From positions 1 through 32,272 of the forward strand of contig NZ_SPGF01000022.1 of assembly GCF_005844455.1 (NCBI RefSeq): a DNA stretch of 32,272 bases, in the 5' to 3' direction. Shown one piece after another: positions 7,081 through 16,270 of the stretch; the first letter of the stretch is position 1; each line of letters begins with the position of its first letter. Source of the stretch: Streptococcus mitis (GTDB lineage: Bacteria; Bacillota; Bacilli; Lactobacillales; Streptococcaceae). Below the pieces are notes generated by a model, which was not told where the DNA came from, did not search any database, and saw only the letters and a list, made by a program, of their open reading frames with translations. The position numbers were made by a program, and so were the translations under genes.

Positions 7081-8352
7081 TGATCTTAAGTTTTCGAGAT
7101 AGCGCTGGGCGGTCTCTAGATTAAAGGTTTTATCAGCAATGAGACGCTCAACTAGGGGAGCAACTTCAGACTCACTAGCACCTGCTAGGAGAGCCAAAGA
7201 TTTGGCCTGCAATTTCATGTGACCTTGCTGGATCCCTGTACTCACCAAAGCTTTGAGGGCCGCAAAGTTTTGGGCAAGACCGATGGAGACGATAATCTGG
7301 GCTAATTCTTTGGCAGAAGGATTTCCCAGTAATTCATGACTGAGAGTTACACGAGGATTGAGCCCGATAGAGCCACCCTTGGTCGCTACAGGCATGGGCA
7401 GGGTCATCTGGCCCACCAATTCTTCTCTCTCAACGTCCAGCGTCCATTGACTAAGACCTTGATATCGTCCATCTCGACTGGCAAAGGCATGGGCCCCAGC
7501 TTCAATGGCACGCCAGTCATTACCAGTGGCAATCAAAATAGCATCAACACCATTAAAAATCCCTTTATTGTGGGTAGCTGCTCTGTAAGCATCAGACTGC
7601 GCAAATTGGCTAGCTAAAGCCATTTTCTCCGCAATTTCTCGTCCTTGATCCTTTTGGCGGCTCAAGTAACGAAAGGCGATGCGACAGCTTGCAGTCACCA
7701 GAGAATCGGTCGCATAGTTGGACAGGATCCCCATAAGACTCTGTCCCTGACTGAGTTCTTCTAAGACTGGTTTCAAGGCTTCCAGCATAGTGTTGAGCAT
7801 ATTGGCTCCCATGGCTTCCTGGGTATCAACATGGAGATAAACAACAAGGAAATCTGTCTCGCCTTTAATCTGCTCTATATGCAAATCACGCGCCCCGCCT
7901 CCACGTTTAACGATAGAAGGATAGGCTTGATTGGCAAGTTCCAAGAGTTCTACTTTCTTGCCGGCAATCTTCTCTTGCGCTTGTTCAAGATCACTAATTT
8001 GATAAAGAGCTACCTGCCCAATCATCTGGCGCTGATGAACTTGAGCAGTAAAGCCACCTGACCGTTTGATGATTTTACTTGCATAGCTGGCCGCAGCAAC
8101 CACTGACGGTTCTTCCGTCACATAGGGAACTGTGTATTCCTGACCATTGACAATAACCTCTGGAACCAGCGAATAAGGTAGAGAAAAAGTTCCCACCACA
8201 TTCTCACTCATCTGGTCTGCGACAGTCACACTAATCTGTTCATCCTGCTCCAGACTGGTTTGTTTCTCAGGACTAAGGAGCGCCTGAGCTTTTAACAGCT
8301 CAAGGCGCTCATGGTATGATTTTTTAGAAAATCCATTCCAACTTATCTTCAT
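7078..8352 (-). CDS. mvaA: Hydroxymethylglutaryl-CoA reductase, class II
   Basis: Reduces HMG-CoA to mevalonate, the committed step of the mevalonate route to isopentenyl diphosphate, which supplies undecaprenyl phosphate for wall synthesis. The 424 residues carry the family catalytic set: the ENVVG motif at 50-54, the Glu pair in EEPSVVAA (80-81), Lys263 in HNKGIFNG, Asp279 in TGNDWRAIE, and His378 in QGHMKLQAKS. The size fits class II enzymes, which lack a membrane anchor. The start overlaps the mvaS stop by one base (TAATG), so the two genes are translationally coupled. Confidence 0.95.
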   Translation of the reverse strand: MKISWNGFSKKSYHERLELLKAQALLSPEKQTSLEQDEQISVTVADQMSENVVGTFSLPYSLVPEVIVNGQEYTVPYVTEEPSVVAAASYASKIIKRSGGFTAQVHQRQMIGQVALYQISDLEQAQEKIAGKKVELLELANQAYPSIVKRGGGARDLHIEQIKGETDFLVVYLHVDTQEAMGANMLNTMLEALKPVLEELSQGQSLMGILSNYATDSLVTASCRIAFRYLSRQKDQGREIAEKMALASQFAQSDAYRAATHNKGIFNGVDAILIATGNDWRAIEAGAHAFASRDGRYQGLSQWTLDVEREELVGQMTLPMPVATKGGSIGLNPRVTLSHELLGNPSAKELAQIIVSIGLAQNFAALKALVSTGIQQGHMKLQAKSLALLAGASESEVAPLVERLIADKTFNLETAQRYLENLRS

Positions 8353-9524
8353 TATTTTTCAACCTTGCTATAACGGCGTTGGTGGTCCACAATTTCAACC
8401 AAGGCAAACTCTTGATTTTCATAGCCAGCAAATTGGGCAGAGTTTGTTTCATCCAACACCACTTCCTCAAAGAAGACTTTTTCATAGTCAGCTACGGATA
8501 GGGCAGTTCGTTGGTTGAGTTTATTCAAGCGGTCTTTATCCAGATAAGCTTCATAACCTTCAACCAATTCACCACTGAAGAACTCAGCCACAGCCCCACT
8601 TCCATAACTATAAAGGGCTATTTTGTCCCCAGCCTTCAAGCTATCTGTATTTTCCAAGAGAGACAAGAGTCCAAGAAAGAGGGAACCTGTATAGATATTC
8701 CCCACCTTTTGACTGTAGAGAATAGACTGGTCAAAGTGCTTTTGCAAGAGGTCTTTTTTCTCTTGGGGCAGACTCTTATCCATGATTTTTTTCAAGCCTT
8801 TTAGTGCTAATTTAGGATAAGGCAAGTGGAAGCAAACAGCCGCGAAATCATCTAAAGTAAGCTGGTAGCGTTTTTGGTATTCAAACCAAGTCGTTTTCAA
8901 ACTATCCAAATATTGTTGGGTAGAATAGACACCATTTACATAAGGGGTTGTTGAGTAATTTGGACGCCAGAAATCCATGATGTCACGGGTTTGAGCTACA
9001 TTGTCATTATTAAAGGCCATAATGCGTGGATTTTGTGTAATCAACATAGCCACACTTCCAGTACCCTGAGTTGGTTCTCCCGGTGTTTCAATACCATATT
9101 TGGCAATATCACTGGCAATAACCAAAACCTTAGACTCCGGAGAATTTTCCACATGCAATTTAGCATAATGAAGGGCAGCTGTCGCTCCATAGCAGGCTTC
9201 TTTAATCTCGAAACTACGAGCAAAAGGCTGAATTCCCAGCAAGCCATGCACAAAGACAGCCGCAGCCTTACTCTGGTCAATTCCTGACTCGGTAGCCACA
9301 ATGACCATATCAATTTCTTGTCTTTCTTGCTCAGTTAAAATAGAGTCACTAGCACTGGCCGCCAAGGTCACGATGTCCTCAGTTAGAGGAGCAATACTCA
9401 ATTCCTTGAGCAAGAGTCCTTTGCTTAATTTTTCAGGGTCAATGCCTCTTGCTTCTGCTAGGTCTTGTAATTTCAAGACATATTGACTGGTCGCAAAACC
9501 AATCTTATCAATACCGATTGTCAT
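8352..9524 (-). CDS. mvaS: Hydroxymethylglutaryl-CoA synthase
   Basis: Condenses acetyl-CoA with acetoacetyl-CoA to make HMG-CoA, the substrate of the next gene, mvaA. With the chosen start the protein is 390 residues. It places the catalytic triad at Glu79 (ATESGIDQSKA), Cys111 (KEACYGAT) and His233 (CFHLPYPK), the same numbering I recall for the characterised Enterococcus faecalis enzyme. The frame is open eight codons further (to 9548), but AGAGGT lies a proper distance before the Met at 9524 and the family begins MTIGI. Thiolase-like fold, cytoplasmic. Confidence 0.95.
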   Translation of the reverse strand: MTIGIDKIGFATSQYVLKLQDLAEARGIDPEKLSKGLLLKELSIAPLTEDIVTLAASASDSILTEQERQEIDMVIVATESGIDQSKAAAVFVHGLLGIQPFARSFEIKEACYGATAALHYAKLHVENSPESKVLVIASDIAKYGIETPGEPTQGTGSVAMLITQNPRIMAFNNDNVAQTRDIMDFWRPNYSTTPYVNGVYSTQQYLDSLKTTWFEYQKRYQLTLDDFAAVCFHLPYPKLALKGLKKIMDKSLPQEKKDLLQKHFDQSILYSQKVGNIYTGSLFLGLLSLLENTDSLKAGDKIALYSYGSGAVAEFFSGELVEGYEAYLDKDRLNKLNQRTALSVADYEKVFFEEVVLDETNSAQFAGYENQEFALVEIVDHQRRYSKVEK

Positions 9525-9569
9525 ATTTACCTCTGTTTTTTCATTCATTGTAAAAAATCGTTCTATACT

Positions 9570-9578
9570 ATTTTATCA
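9570..9578 (-). promoter_or_regulatory. Extended -10 promoter of mvaS-mvaA
   Basis: On the minus strand TGATAAAAT (9578 to 9570) is an extended -10 box roughly 45 bases before the mvaS start. No clear -35 box is visible. Confidence 0.5.
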
Positions 9579-9600
9579 CAAATGGCAGTAAAAAGAGAGA

Positions 9601-9628
9601 AAAAAGACTTGATTCACCAAATCAAGCC
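9601..9628 (-). terminator. Intrinsic terminator after the small exported protein gene
   Basis: On the minus strand GGCTTGATT pairs with AATCAAGTC (one G-U pair) around a five-base loop, followed at once by a run of T. It separates the small gene from the mvaS promoter. Confidence 0.75.
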
Positions 9629-9656
9629 TCTTGTTCGTCATAGTTTTAAATAATGA

Positions 9657-9968
9657 TTAGTTGCTATAGAGTTCACCAACATAAGTAGCTTTATAAGCTC
9701 CATTCTCAGTTATCAGTTCCTGGAGGATTAAATTTCCCGAGTAAGTCCTTCCCATCTCATCTACAAATTCTTGATAAAACTGACTAGTAGGAATTTCTCT
9801 GATATCCTTATCAAATATCTTGTCAAGTGTTTTACTAACCTTCTCAGCAATCAACTGATGCTCTTGCAATCCACTTTGAAACTCTGAGCCTGAACTAGAA
9901 ACCACGACTGGGATAAACAACAAAGTCAGTAGACTTACAAACAATAAGGAAAATAGTAATTTTTTCAT
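9657..9968 (-). CDS. Small exported or membrane-anchored protein, unknown function
   Basis: I do not recognise this 103-residue protein. Residues 1-25 are a basic start followed by a long hydrophobic run ending in VVSSSGS, which is a signal peptide or an N-terminal anchor. No lipobox cysteine is present. The rest is acidic and soluble-looking, with no cysteines and no known motif (EFVDEMGRTYSGNLILQEL near residues 68-86). A strong ribosome site (AAGGAGG) and a good promoter show it is a real gene. It stands as its own unit between the ThrE-like pair and mvaS, and the context gives no clear clue to its job. Confidence 0.75.
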   Translation of the reverse strand: MKKLLFSLLFVSLLTLLFIPVVVSSSGSEFQSGLQEHQLIAEKVSKTLDKIFDKDIREIPTSQFYQEFVDEMGRTYSGNLILQELITENGAYKATYVGELYSN

Positions 9969-9991
9969 GATTTTTCCTCCTTTCTATATAT

Positions 9992-10020
9992 AGAATACTA
10001 CATAGAGAAAGCGTTGTTAA
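9992..10020 (-). promoter_or_regulatory. Promoter of the small exported protein gene
   Basis: On the minus strand TTAACA (10020-10015), a 17-base spacer and TATTCT (9997-9992) form a plausible promoter with a very short leader before the ATG at 9968. A palindrome TTCTATATATAGAA overlaps the start region. Confidence 0.5.
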
Positions 10021-10074
10021 TGCATTTATCTAATTTTTCAGAAAATTCTTTTATTTCTGTAAATTTCCCAATAC

Positions 10075-10515
10075 TCAATGTGTTTTTATATAATGATACA
10101 GTCTGAGAATCACTGTTCCGCTAGCCATGCCAAGAGAAATTACCAGAGCCAACATGACAACTAAGGTTGCACTGGCAATGGCATGACTATAATCCCCCGT
10201 CACAAAAAAGGCAGTTGTTCGGTAGGAGAGATAGCCCGGAACCAGTGGGGCTAAAATGGCCAAGATAAAGACCACAGCAGGGGTCTTGTAAAGAATACTT
10301 AAAATCTGGCTGACACAAGAACCGATAATAGCCGCAATAAAGGTAGCTATAATAACATTGGTCGGTTCCTTGAGCAAGAGATAGATTAGCCAGACAACCA
10401 TGCCCAAAATTCCTCCTGGTAAGAGCATAGACCGTTGAACATTGAGTACGATTAAAAAAGTGATGATAGCAAGAAGACTTGCTAATGCTTGTAATAAAAA
10501 GGTAGTTAGTGTCAT
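10075..10515 (-). CDS. ThrE-like threonine/serine exporter, C-terminal half (DUF3815/YjjB type)
   Basis: A 146-residue membrane protein with about four to five hydrophobic segments and the PLVPGYLSYRT motif typical of the smaller subunit of split ThrE-like exporters. In the one-gene ThrE of Corynebacterium this half follows the DUF1212 half; here the two are separate genes with a one-base gap (TAATATG), so they are surely co-expressed and probably form one exporter. Substrate is inferred from the family only: serine and threonine for ThrE, but organic acids have been proposed for some relatives. Confidence 0.82.
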   Translation of the reverse strand: MTLTTFLLQALASLLAIITFLIVLNVQRSMLLPGGILGMVVWLIYLLLKEPTNVIIATFIAAIIGSCVSQILSILYKTPAVVFILAILAPLVPGYLSYRTTAFFVTGDYSHAIASATLVVMLALVISLGMASGTVILRLYHYIKTH

Positions 10516-10516
10516 A

Positions 10517-11275
10517 TTAGTTCATCAATACCAAGGCGACAGAAGTTCCTGCCCCTAAAGCAAGGGTAATGAGCAGGGATTCAAACATCTTACTCATACC
10601 AGAGTTTATGTGATTGGTCATAATATCCCGAACCGCATTGGTCAAGGCAATCCCTGGTACAAAAGGCATGACCGCACCAGCTATAATCAAATCTGCTGTT
10701 GAAGGAAAGCCTGTGTAGCGAGCCCAAAACTGGGCAATCATCCCAAAGACGAAGGCTCCAGCAAAGGCTGTTACAAAAGGAATTCGGATAAATTTTTCCA
10801 CATAGAGGGAAAAGGCAAAACCAAATAAGGTCGCTACTCCTGCCCCAAGTGCATCGTAGATGTTTCCATTAAACATAACTGAAAAGAAAGGAGCACTAAA
10901 GGTCGCAGCCAGAGTTACCTGCAACTTAGTATAGGGAAGAGGTTGGGCTTGCAAAGCCGTCAATTGCTTGAAGGCTGTTTCTAAATCAATCCGCCCCCCA
11001 ACCAGCTGACGAGAAATCTGGTTCACATCGCAGACTTTTTCAATGTTATAAGAAGAGGAAGTCACGCGCTTCATACGCGAAATATTGGTATTTTCAATAG
11101 AGAAAAAGATTGCGGCAGGCATGGCAAAGACATTGCAATCCACAATCCCCTGCGAATGCGCAATTCGAATCATGGTATCTTCTACACGATGAATCTCTGA
11201 ACCACTTTTAAGGAGAATGGTCCCCGCTAGCATAATCACATCGATGACGGCATTTAATTCTCTTGATTCTTCCAT
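10517..11275 (-). CDS. ThrE-like threonine/serine exporter, N-terminal half (DUF1212/YjjP type)
   Basis: 252 residues. The cytoplasmic N-terminal part has the family signature GSEIHRVEDTMIRIA near residue 25 and a conserved regulatory-looking region to about residue 120. About five membrane segments follow, including the GAVMPFVPGIALTNAVRDI motif. It pairs with the gene one base downstream to make a two-part exporter. The ATG at 11275 has AGGAGG upstream. It starts a new transcript right after the stkP terminator. Confidence 0.85.
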   Translation of the reverse strand: MEESRELNAVIDVIMLAGTILLKSGSEIHRVEDTMIRIAHSQGIVDCNVFAMPAAIFFSIENTNISRMKRVTSSSYNIEKVCDVNQISRQLVGGRIDLETAFKQLTALQAQPLPYTKLQVTLAATFSAPFFSVMFNGNIYDALGAGVATLFGFAFSLYVEKFIRIPFVTAFAGAFVFGMIAQFWARYTGFPSTADLIIAGAVMPFVPGIALTNAVRDIMTNHINSGMSKMFESLLITLALGAGTSVALVLMN

Positions 11276-11302
11276 GCTTGCCTCCTTTTATCAACTCCCT
11301 CT

Positions 11303-11311
11303 ATTCTATCA
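11303..11311 (-). promoter_or_regulatory. Extended -10 promoter of the ThrE-like pair
   Basis: On the minus strand TGATAGAAT (11311 to 11303) is an extended -10 box about 28 bases before the ATG. It lies immediately after the stkP terminator. Confidence 0.55.
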
Positions 11312-11323
11312 CAAATCCGGACT

Positions 11324-11360
11324 CAAAAAAAATCTTTGCCATGAAATCATGACAAAGATT
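11324..11360 (-). terminator. Intrinsic terminator of the gmk-stkP unit
   Basis: On the minus strand AATCTTTG (11360-11353) pairs with CAAAGATT (11338-11331), extended inside by a CATGA/TCATG helix, and is followed by a run of eight T. It starts three bases after the stkP stop codon. Confidence 0.88.
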
Positions 11361-11363
11361 CGT

Positions 11364-13265
11364 TTAATCACGAGAATTTTCGTGGTTACCTTCACTACTT
11401 GATTGAGTCGTATCAGGTGCATTCCCTCGTTGATTTCCTTGTTGGTTCCCCTGACTTGGTGTTGTAGTAGAACCTTGGTTTCCACGTTGGGATGATGCTG
11501 ATGATGACGTTGACGACGGTGTTTTTGGTTTGTAGATTGAAATCTTGACACGCGTCTTAGTCAAATCAACCTTTTCGCCTGCTTTTGGACTTTGCTCTAC
11601 AACAGTCCCCTCAGCAGTTCCATCAGGAGCTGTTGACACCTCTACAACTTCAATATTGGCTTCTTTAATACCGACAATTTGAACGAGATTGTTTTTAGTA
11701 AATTCAAGACTAGATCCTATATAACTTGGCATGGCAACGCTGGTTACTTTCTTAGCAACGGTTAAGGTAATCGTTGAGGCCTTGCTCAAATCATAGGTTG
11801 TTCCGGCAGCTGGACTCTGTCTGAGAACAGTTCCTGCTTCACTCTCACTTGATTCTTCTTCCTCAATCTTGATGAGATTTTCAGGAACCTTCTTCTGCTT
11901 GAGTTCTGCGATAACATCTGTCGATTTACGACCGATATAGTTACTCAATTGGAAGGATTGCTTGCCTGATGAGACAACCAAATTGATTTTCGAACCTTCT
12001 TTTCGAGTCTTTCCAGCTTCAGGATCTGTACGGATAATCCGCCCTTCTTCCACCTTTTCACTAGCCTCTGATTTCTCCTCGCCAATCTCAAAATTGGCTT
12101 TCTTGAGCGTTTCCTTGGCCTCTGCCACTGTCTGACCTGCCACATCTGGAATGGCAATGGTTGCAGGAGTTCTGGATAATATCCAAATCAGAGAGGCTGC
12201 CACCAATACAATACTGGCCAACAAAATCATATAACGAACTCTAAATTTCCGTTTCTTAACAGGCTTGCTTGCGTAATTGTCTTCTGAAACATGCTGACTC
12301 GACTTCGCAGCCTGTGGCTTCGGACTTTGTGTTTGCACTTTAGGAATCGAGGTCAAGGTACTCTGGGATACCTTTGGTAGAGTCTTGGTGTCTGCCTTAG
12401 TAGTATCATTAAATACCAGTTTAGGTTCATTGCGACGATTGTAAGACAAGCTACTAGACAAGTCCACATACATCTCTGCAACTGACTGATAACGATCTGT
12501 CAATTTCTTGGCAGTTGCCTTGATGACAACATTCTCCAAAGCCTGAGGCACAGATGGATTTTCATCAATAACTGACGGCAGTGGTTTCTGGAAATGCTGA
12601 AGGGCGATGGTCACCGCACTATCCCCGTCATAAGGGATATGGCCTGTCAGCATCTCATAGAAAATAATCCCCATGGCATAGATATCACTCTGTACAGTCG
12701 CCTTCGAACCACGCGCCTGCTCTGGTGATAAGTAATGAACTGAGCCCAGCATCGAGTTAGTCTGAGTCAGACTCGTCTCAGCAAAGGCTACTGCAATCCC
12801 AAAGTCTGTAACCTTGGCAGTCCCATCAGGTGTCAAGAGAATATTTTGAGGTTTCAAGTCCCTATGGACAATTCCTCTGGTATGGGCCAAACGCATAGCC
12901 AGAAGGATTTGTCCCATGATACGGACGGCTTCTTCATTAGAAAGAGGATAATGTTCCTTGATATAGCGTTTAAGGTCCAGTCCAGCAACATACTCCATTG
13001 CAAGATACTGTTGACCATCTTCCTCACCAATATCTGTTATCCGAACGATATGAGGATGGTCTAGATCTGCCATAGCTCTCGCTTCACGCTGAAAACGAGC
13101 TACAGCTATCGGGTCCGTCTGGTAGTTGGTCCTCAGAACCTTCACTGCCACTTCTTCTCCGTCTAGAATTAAATCCTTGGCCAAATAGACATCTGCCATG
13201 CCTCCTCGGCCAATCTGTTTCACAATCCGATAGCGTCCGGCAAAAATCTTGCCGATTTGGATCAT
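11364..13265 (-). CDS. stkP: Ser/Thr protein kinase StkP with three PASTA domains and a Ser/Gln/Asn tail
   Basis: Membrane kinase that senses the wall through extracellular PASTA domains and phosphorylates division and wall-synthesis proteins. In its 633 residues: kinase domain about 12-270, with Lys42 (VAVKVL), HRD 134-136 and DFG 154-156; a basic juxtamembrane region; one membrane segment about 345-363; PASTA units about 367-434, 436-506 and 507-578; then a low-complexity tail 580-633 rich in Ser, Thr, Gln, Asn and Gly with repeated GNQ. Pneumococcal StkP, as I recall, has four PASTA units and no such tail. Its start overlaps the phpP stop by four bases, so the kinase and its phosphatase are coupled. 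Confidence 0.95.
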   Translation of the reverse strand: MIQIGKIFAGRYRIVKQIGRGGMADVYLAKDLILDGEEVAVKVLRTNYQTDPIAVARFQREARAMADLDHPHIVRITDIGEEDGQQYLAMEYVAGLDLKRYIKEHYPLSNEEAVRIMGQILLAMRLAHTRGIVHRDLKPQNILLTPDGTAKVTDFGIAVAFAETSLTQTNSMLGSVHYLSPEQARGSKATVQSDIYAMGIIFYEMLTGHIPYDGDSAVTIALQHFQKPLPSVIDENPSVPQALENVVIKATAKKLTDRYQSVAEMYVDLSSSLSYNRRNEPKLVFNDTTKADTKTLPKVSQSTLTSIPKVQTQSPKPQAAKSSQHVSEDNYASKPVKKRKFRVRYMILLASIVLVAASLIWILSRTPATIAIPDVAGQTVAEAKETLKKANFEIGEEKSEASEKVEEGRIIRTDPEAGKTRKEGSKINLVVSSGKQSFQLSNYIGRKSTDVIAELKQKKVPENLIKIEEEESSESEAGTVLRQSPAAGTTYDLSKASTITLTVAKKVTSVAMPSYIGSSLEFTKNNLVQIVGIKEANIEVVEVSTAPDGTAEGTVVEQSPKAGEKVDLTKTRVKISIYKPKTPSSTSSSASSQRGNQGSTTTPSQGNQQGNQRGNAPDTTQSSSEGNHENSRD

Positions 13266-14002
13266 TCTGCATCCTCCTCGTTCATAGAAACAAGGGCAAC
13301 CGTAATGTTGTCTAAACCTCCTGCATTGTTAGCAAAACGCACGAGCGTCGCTGTTTTATCTGCCAAAGGAATATCACTGGTTACAATATCACAAATCTCA
13401 CTGCCTGAAATCATGTTAGTCAAACCATCACTATTGAGCAAGAGATAGTCACCTGGTTCAAGAGTAATCATTCCAAAATCAGGTTGAACTTCATCTTTTT
13501 GACCGATAGATTGAGTAATAATATTTTTCTGTGGATGACTGGCTGCTTCTTCTGGTGTCAATTGACCTGCCTTAAGCAATTCATTGACCAAAGAATGGTC
13601 GCTCGTTAACTGGTGGTATTCTTCCCCACGAATCAAACCGATACGAGAATCTCCAATATGAGCATAGATAGCCTGATTGCCAATAATAGCAACAGCTTCT
13701 AGAGTTGTTCCCATTCCTTTATAGGCATCATCTTGCCCAAGTTGATGAATCTTTTGATTTTCAATTTCTAGGTAATTGGCGAACCATTCACGCACTTCAT
13801 TGACTGTATCGATCTGGGTATCAACCCAAGCTATACCTAGGTCTGTTACCGCCATTTCACTAGCGATATTCCCTGCGCGATGACCTCCCATCCCATCAGC
13901 TAAAATAATCATGGTACGCCCAGCTCTATTGACATAGTGGTTGACATAGTCTTGGTTATTTGTTCGTTTCTGACCAACATCTGTTAATAATGAAATTTCC
14001 AT
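13262..14002 (-). CDS. phpP: PP2C-type protein phosphatase PhpP
   Basis: A 246-residue cytoplasmic Mn/Mg-dependent Ser/Thr phosphatase that removes phosphate from StkP and its targets. PP2C motifs in order: an N-terminal [12 protein letters not shown], the metal-binding DGMGGH at about residues 37-42, GDSRIG, SDG in NSDGLTNM, and the C-terminal DNITVAL. It has no membrane segment. It overlaps stkP by four bases, the usual firmicute arrangement that balances kinase and phosphatase, and follows rsmB by 14 bases. Confidence 0.95.
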   Translation of the reverse strand: MEISLLTDVGQKRTNNQDYVNHYVNRAGRTMIILADGMGGHRAGNIASEMAVTDLGIAWVDTQIDTVNEVREWFANYLEIENQKIHQLGQDDAYKGMGTTLEAVAIIGNQAIYAHIGDSRIGLIRGEEYHQLTSDHSLVNELLKAGQLTPEEAASHPQKNIITQSIGQKDEVQPDFGMITLEPGDYLLLNSDGLTNMISGSEICDIVTSDIPLADKTATLVRFANNAGGLDNITVALVSMNEEDAE

Positions 14003-14016
14003 GTGTCAGTTCCTTC

Positions 14017-15333
14017 CTAATCCGATATCTTGCGAAATTGACTGATGAAGAATCCATCACTTCCATACAATTCAGGTGTAATGAGGATACAGCCGTCTTT
14101 CATGATATCCTTACATTCATGTTCTAGTTTTACCTGCTCGAACTCAGGATGACTTTCTAAAAACGCCTCAACGACTTGAAAATTCTCCTCTGAGACAATA
14201 GTACAGGTACTATAAGTTATTATACCACCTTTGCGTAGCGTTTGACAAACACTACCTAATATTTCTAGCTGAATTTCCTGTAAGGACGCGAAATCCGCCG
14301 TTTCTTTATTGTATTTGATGTCTGGTTTTCGACGCAAAAGACCGATTCCTGAACAGGGAGCATCCACTAAAATCTTGTCAAAGGAATTCTGACCAAAAAA
14401 CTCATGCACCTTTCTGGCATCCATTTTTTGAGTTTGAACCCGTTCTGCAACCCCTAAACGCTCCGCATTTTCTTGGATTAAGTCCAACTTGTGGTCATAC
14501 AAGTCCAGAGCAGTAACCTGACCTGTCGTGAGATAAGAGGCTATATGAGCTGTTTTCCCACCCGGAGCCGCACAGGCATCTAGGACCTGCTCATCACCTT
14601 GTAGATCAAGCGTCGGAGAAACCAACTGACTGGACTCGTCTTGAATGGTTATAGCCCCTTCTGCAAACAAATCATGGCCTGCAAAATGCCCTTGCTCCTT
14701 AACCAGACCAGAAGGAGACAAGGATGAATCACTAGCCTCTAACAAGGCTTGGATTTCCTCTTTTCGGCTTAAGTCAGTCACACGAATACTGGCCTTGTTG
14801 CGCACCAAAAGACTTTCAAAGATAGCTTGTGCTCGCTCTTCACCGTATTCTTCCTTGAGCTTAGCAACTAACCAAACTGGAAGGGAATAAGCAATAGAAT
14901 CACGTTTGTTTTTGCGTTTGATGCTGGCAATATCTGGCCAACCTTTACGCAAGATACAGCGAAGGACGGCATTAACCAATTTTTCGCTGCCTTTTTTACG
15001 GAATTTGGCCAATTCCACTGCTTCATTAACCACAGCATGGTCTGGAATTTTGTCCAAATAGCGGAGTTGGTAGGCACTCATGAGAAGCAGAACATAGAGC
15101 CAACTGTCTAACTGGTCTCTATCCTCGATAAAGTGGGATAGGTACCATTCCAGAGTCAATTTACGGGCTACTGTTCCGTAGACAATCTCTGTCACCAAAC
15201 CTTTGTCCGCTGCTGAAAGTCGACTTCCCTTGAGATGCTTATTTAAGGCAATATTTGAGTATGCTTGGTTGATAAAAACATCCTCTAATACTGATAGAGC
15301 TAGACTTCTAGCCGTTTCTACTTTAGTCACCAA
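14017..15333 (-). CDS. rsmB: 16S rRNA (cytosine-967-C5)-methyltransferase RsmB
   Basis: Methylates C967 of 16S rRNA with S-adenosylmethionine. The 438 residues combine an N-terminal NusB-like RNA-binding region (about 1-140) and a C-terminal Rossmann methyltransferase: motif [13 protein letters not shown], the catalytic-loop motif [16 protein letters not shown] and the second catalytic cysteine in YSTCT. The gene is also known as sun or sunL. Its start overlaps the fmt stop by 11 bases, and phpP follows closely, so it is an internal operon gene. Confidence 0.93.
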   Translation of the reverse strand: MVTKVETARSLALSVLEDVFINQAYSNIALNKHLKGSRLSAADKGLVTEIVYGTVARKLTLEWYLSHFIEDRDQLDSWLYVLLLMSAYQLRYLDKIPDHAVVNEAVELAKFRKKGSEKLVNAVLRCILRKGWPDIASIKRKNKRDSIAYSLPVWLVAKLKEEYGEERAQAIFESLLVRNKASIRVTDLSRKEEIQALLEASDSSLSPSGLVKEQGHFAGHDLFAEGAITIQDESSQLVSPTLDLQGDEQVLDACAAPGGKTAHIASYLTTGQVTALDLYDHKLDLIQENAERLGVAERVQTQKMDARKVHEFFGQNSFDKILVDAPCSGIGLLRRKPDIKYNKETADFASLQEIQLEILGSVCQTLRKGGIITYSTCTIVSEENFQVVEAFLESHPEFEQVKLEHECKDIMKDGCILITPELYGSDGFFISQFRKISD

Positions 15334-16258
15334 ATCGTTCTCCTACAGTCAATGTACGTCCAACACCGTTGAGGAAGGAAGCAATGTCCATTTTAGGTTT
15401 ACCAGCAGGTTGAACTTGTTTGAGAGACAAAGCTCCTTCTGCCGTTGCAACAAGCAATTCTTTCTTGCCAATAGAGAGGATTTCACCTGGATTACCCTGA
15501 CCTTCTACTGGTAGGGCTTCATAAATCTTAAAGCGATCACCCTTGAGGAAAGTATGGGCCACAGGCCACGGGTTCATGCCACGAATTTGGTTAAAGAGTT
15601 GACGATTGCTTTTATTCCAGTCCAGTTTTTCTTCCTCTGGCTTGATATTTGGCGAGAAGGTAACCTGACTTGGATCTTGCGGTTCAGGTTTGATATCACC
15701 AGCAATGTATGCAGGCAAAGTGTCCAAAAGCAAATCACGACCTACAAGCGCTAATTTTTCAAACAAGGTTCCAACATTGTCCTCATCCGTAATCGGAATA
15801 CTACGACGAGAAATCATATCCCCTGCATCCATTTCCTTAACCATTTCCATAATGGTCACACCAGCTTCCTCATCCCCTTGAATCAAGGCATAATGGATAG
15901 GCGCACCACCACGGTGTTTGGGAAGAAGGGAGGCGTGAACATTGACCGCAAAATCCATGCTATCAAGGAGTTTACTTGGGAGAAACTGCCCAAAAGCAGC
16001 AGTCACAATTCCATCTGCTCCAAGTTTCATAATAGCTTCCATCTCTGGACTTCCTGATAATTTTTCAGGTTGGTAGATAGGAAGTCCTGCTTCTTTGGCA
16101 GCTTGCTTGACTGGTGTCTCTTGGATCACTTTTTTACGGCCGACAGCGCGGTCTGGCTGGGTCACAACAGCTAGAATCTCGTAACGATCATCTGATAACA
16201 CCCCCTTCAAAACTGTCGCTGAAAAATCGGGTGTCCCCATAAAGATTAGTTTTGTCAT
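15323..16258 (-). CDS. fmt: Methionyl-tRNA formyltransferase
   Basis: Formylates initiator methionyl-tRNA using 10-formyltetrahydrofolate. In 311 residues the N-terminal catalytic domain begins with IFMGTPDFS and carries the signature [19 protein letters not shown], with the catalytic Asn-His and the following GGAPI turn. The smaller C-terminal OB-fold-like domain (from about 205) binds tRNA. It sits 12 bases after priA and overlaps rsmB, matching the common priA-fmt-rsmB order of firmicutes. Confidence 0.95.
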   Translation of the reverse strand: MTKLIFMGTPDFSATVLKGVLSDDRYEILAVVTQPDRAVGRKKVIQETPVKQAAKEAGLPIYQPEKLSGSPEMEAIMKLGADGIVTAAFGQFLPSKLLDSMDFAVNVHASLLPKHRGGAPIHYALIQGDEEAGVTIMEMVKEMDAGDMISRRSIPITDEDNVGTLFEKLALVGRDLLLDTLPAYIAGDIKPEPQDPSQVTFSPNIKPEEEKLDWNKSNRQLFNQIRGMNPWPVAHTFLKGDRFKIYEALPVEGQGNPGEILSIGKKELLVATAEGALSLKQVQPAGKPKMDIASFLNGVGRTLTVGERFGD

Positions 16259-16270
16259 ATCTTCTCCTTC

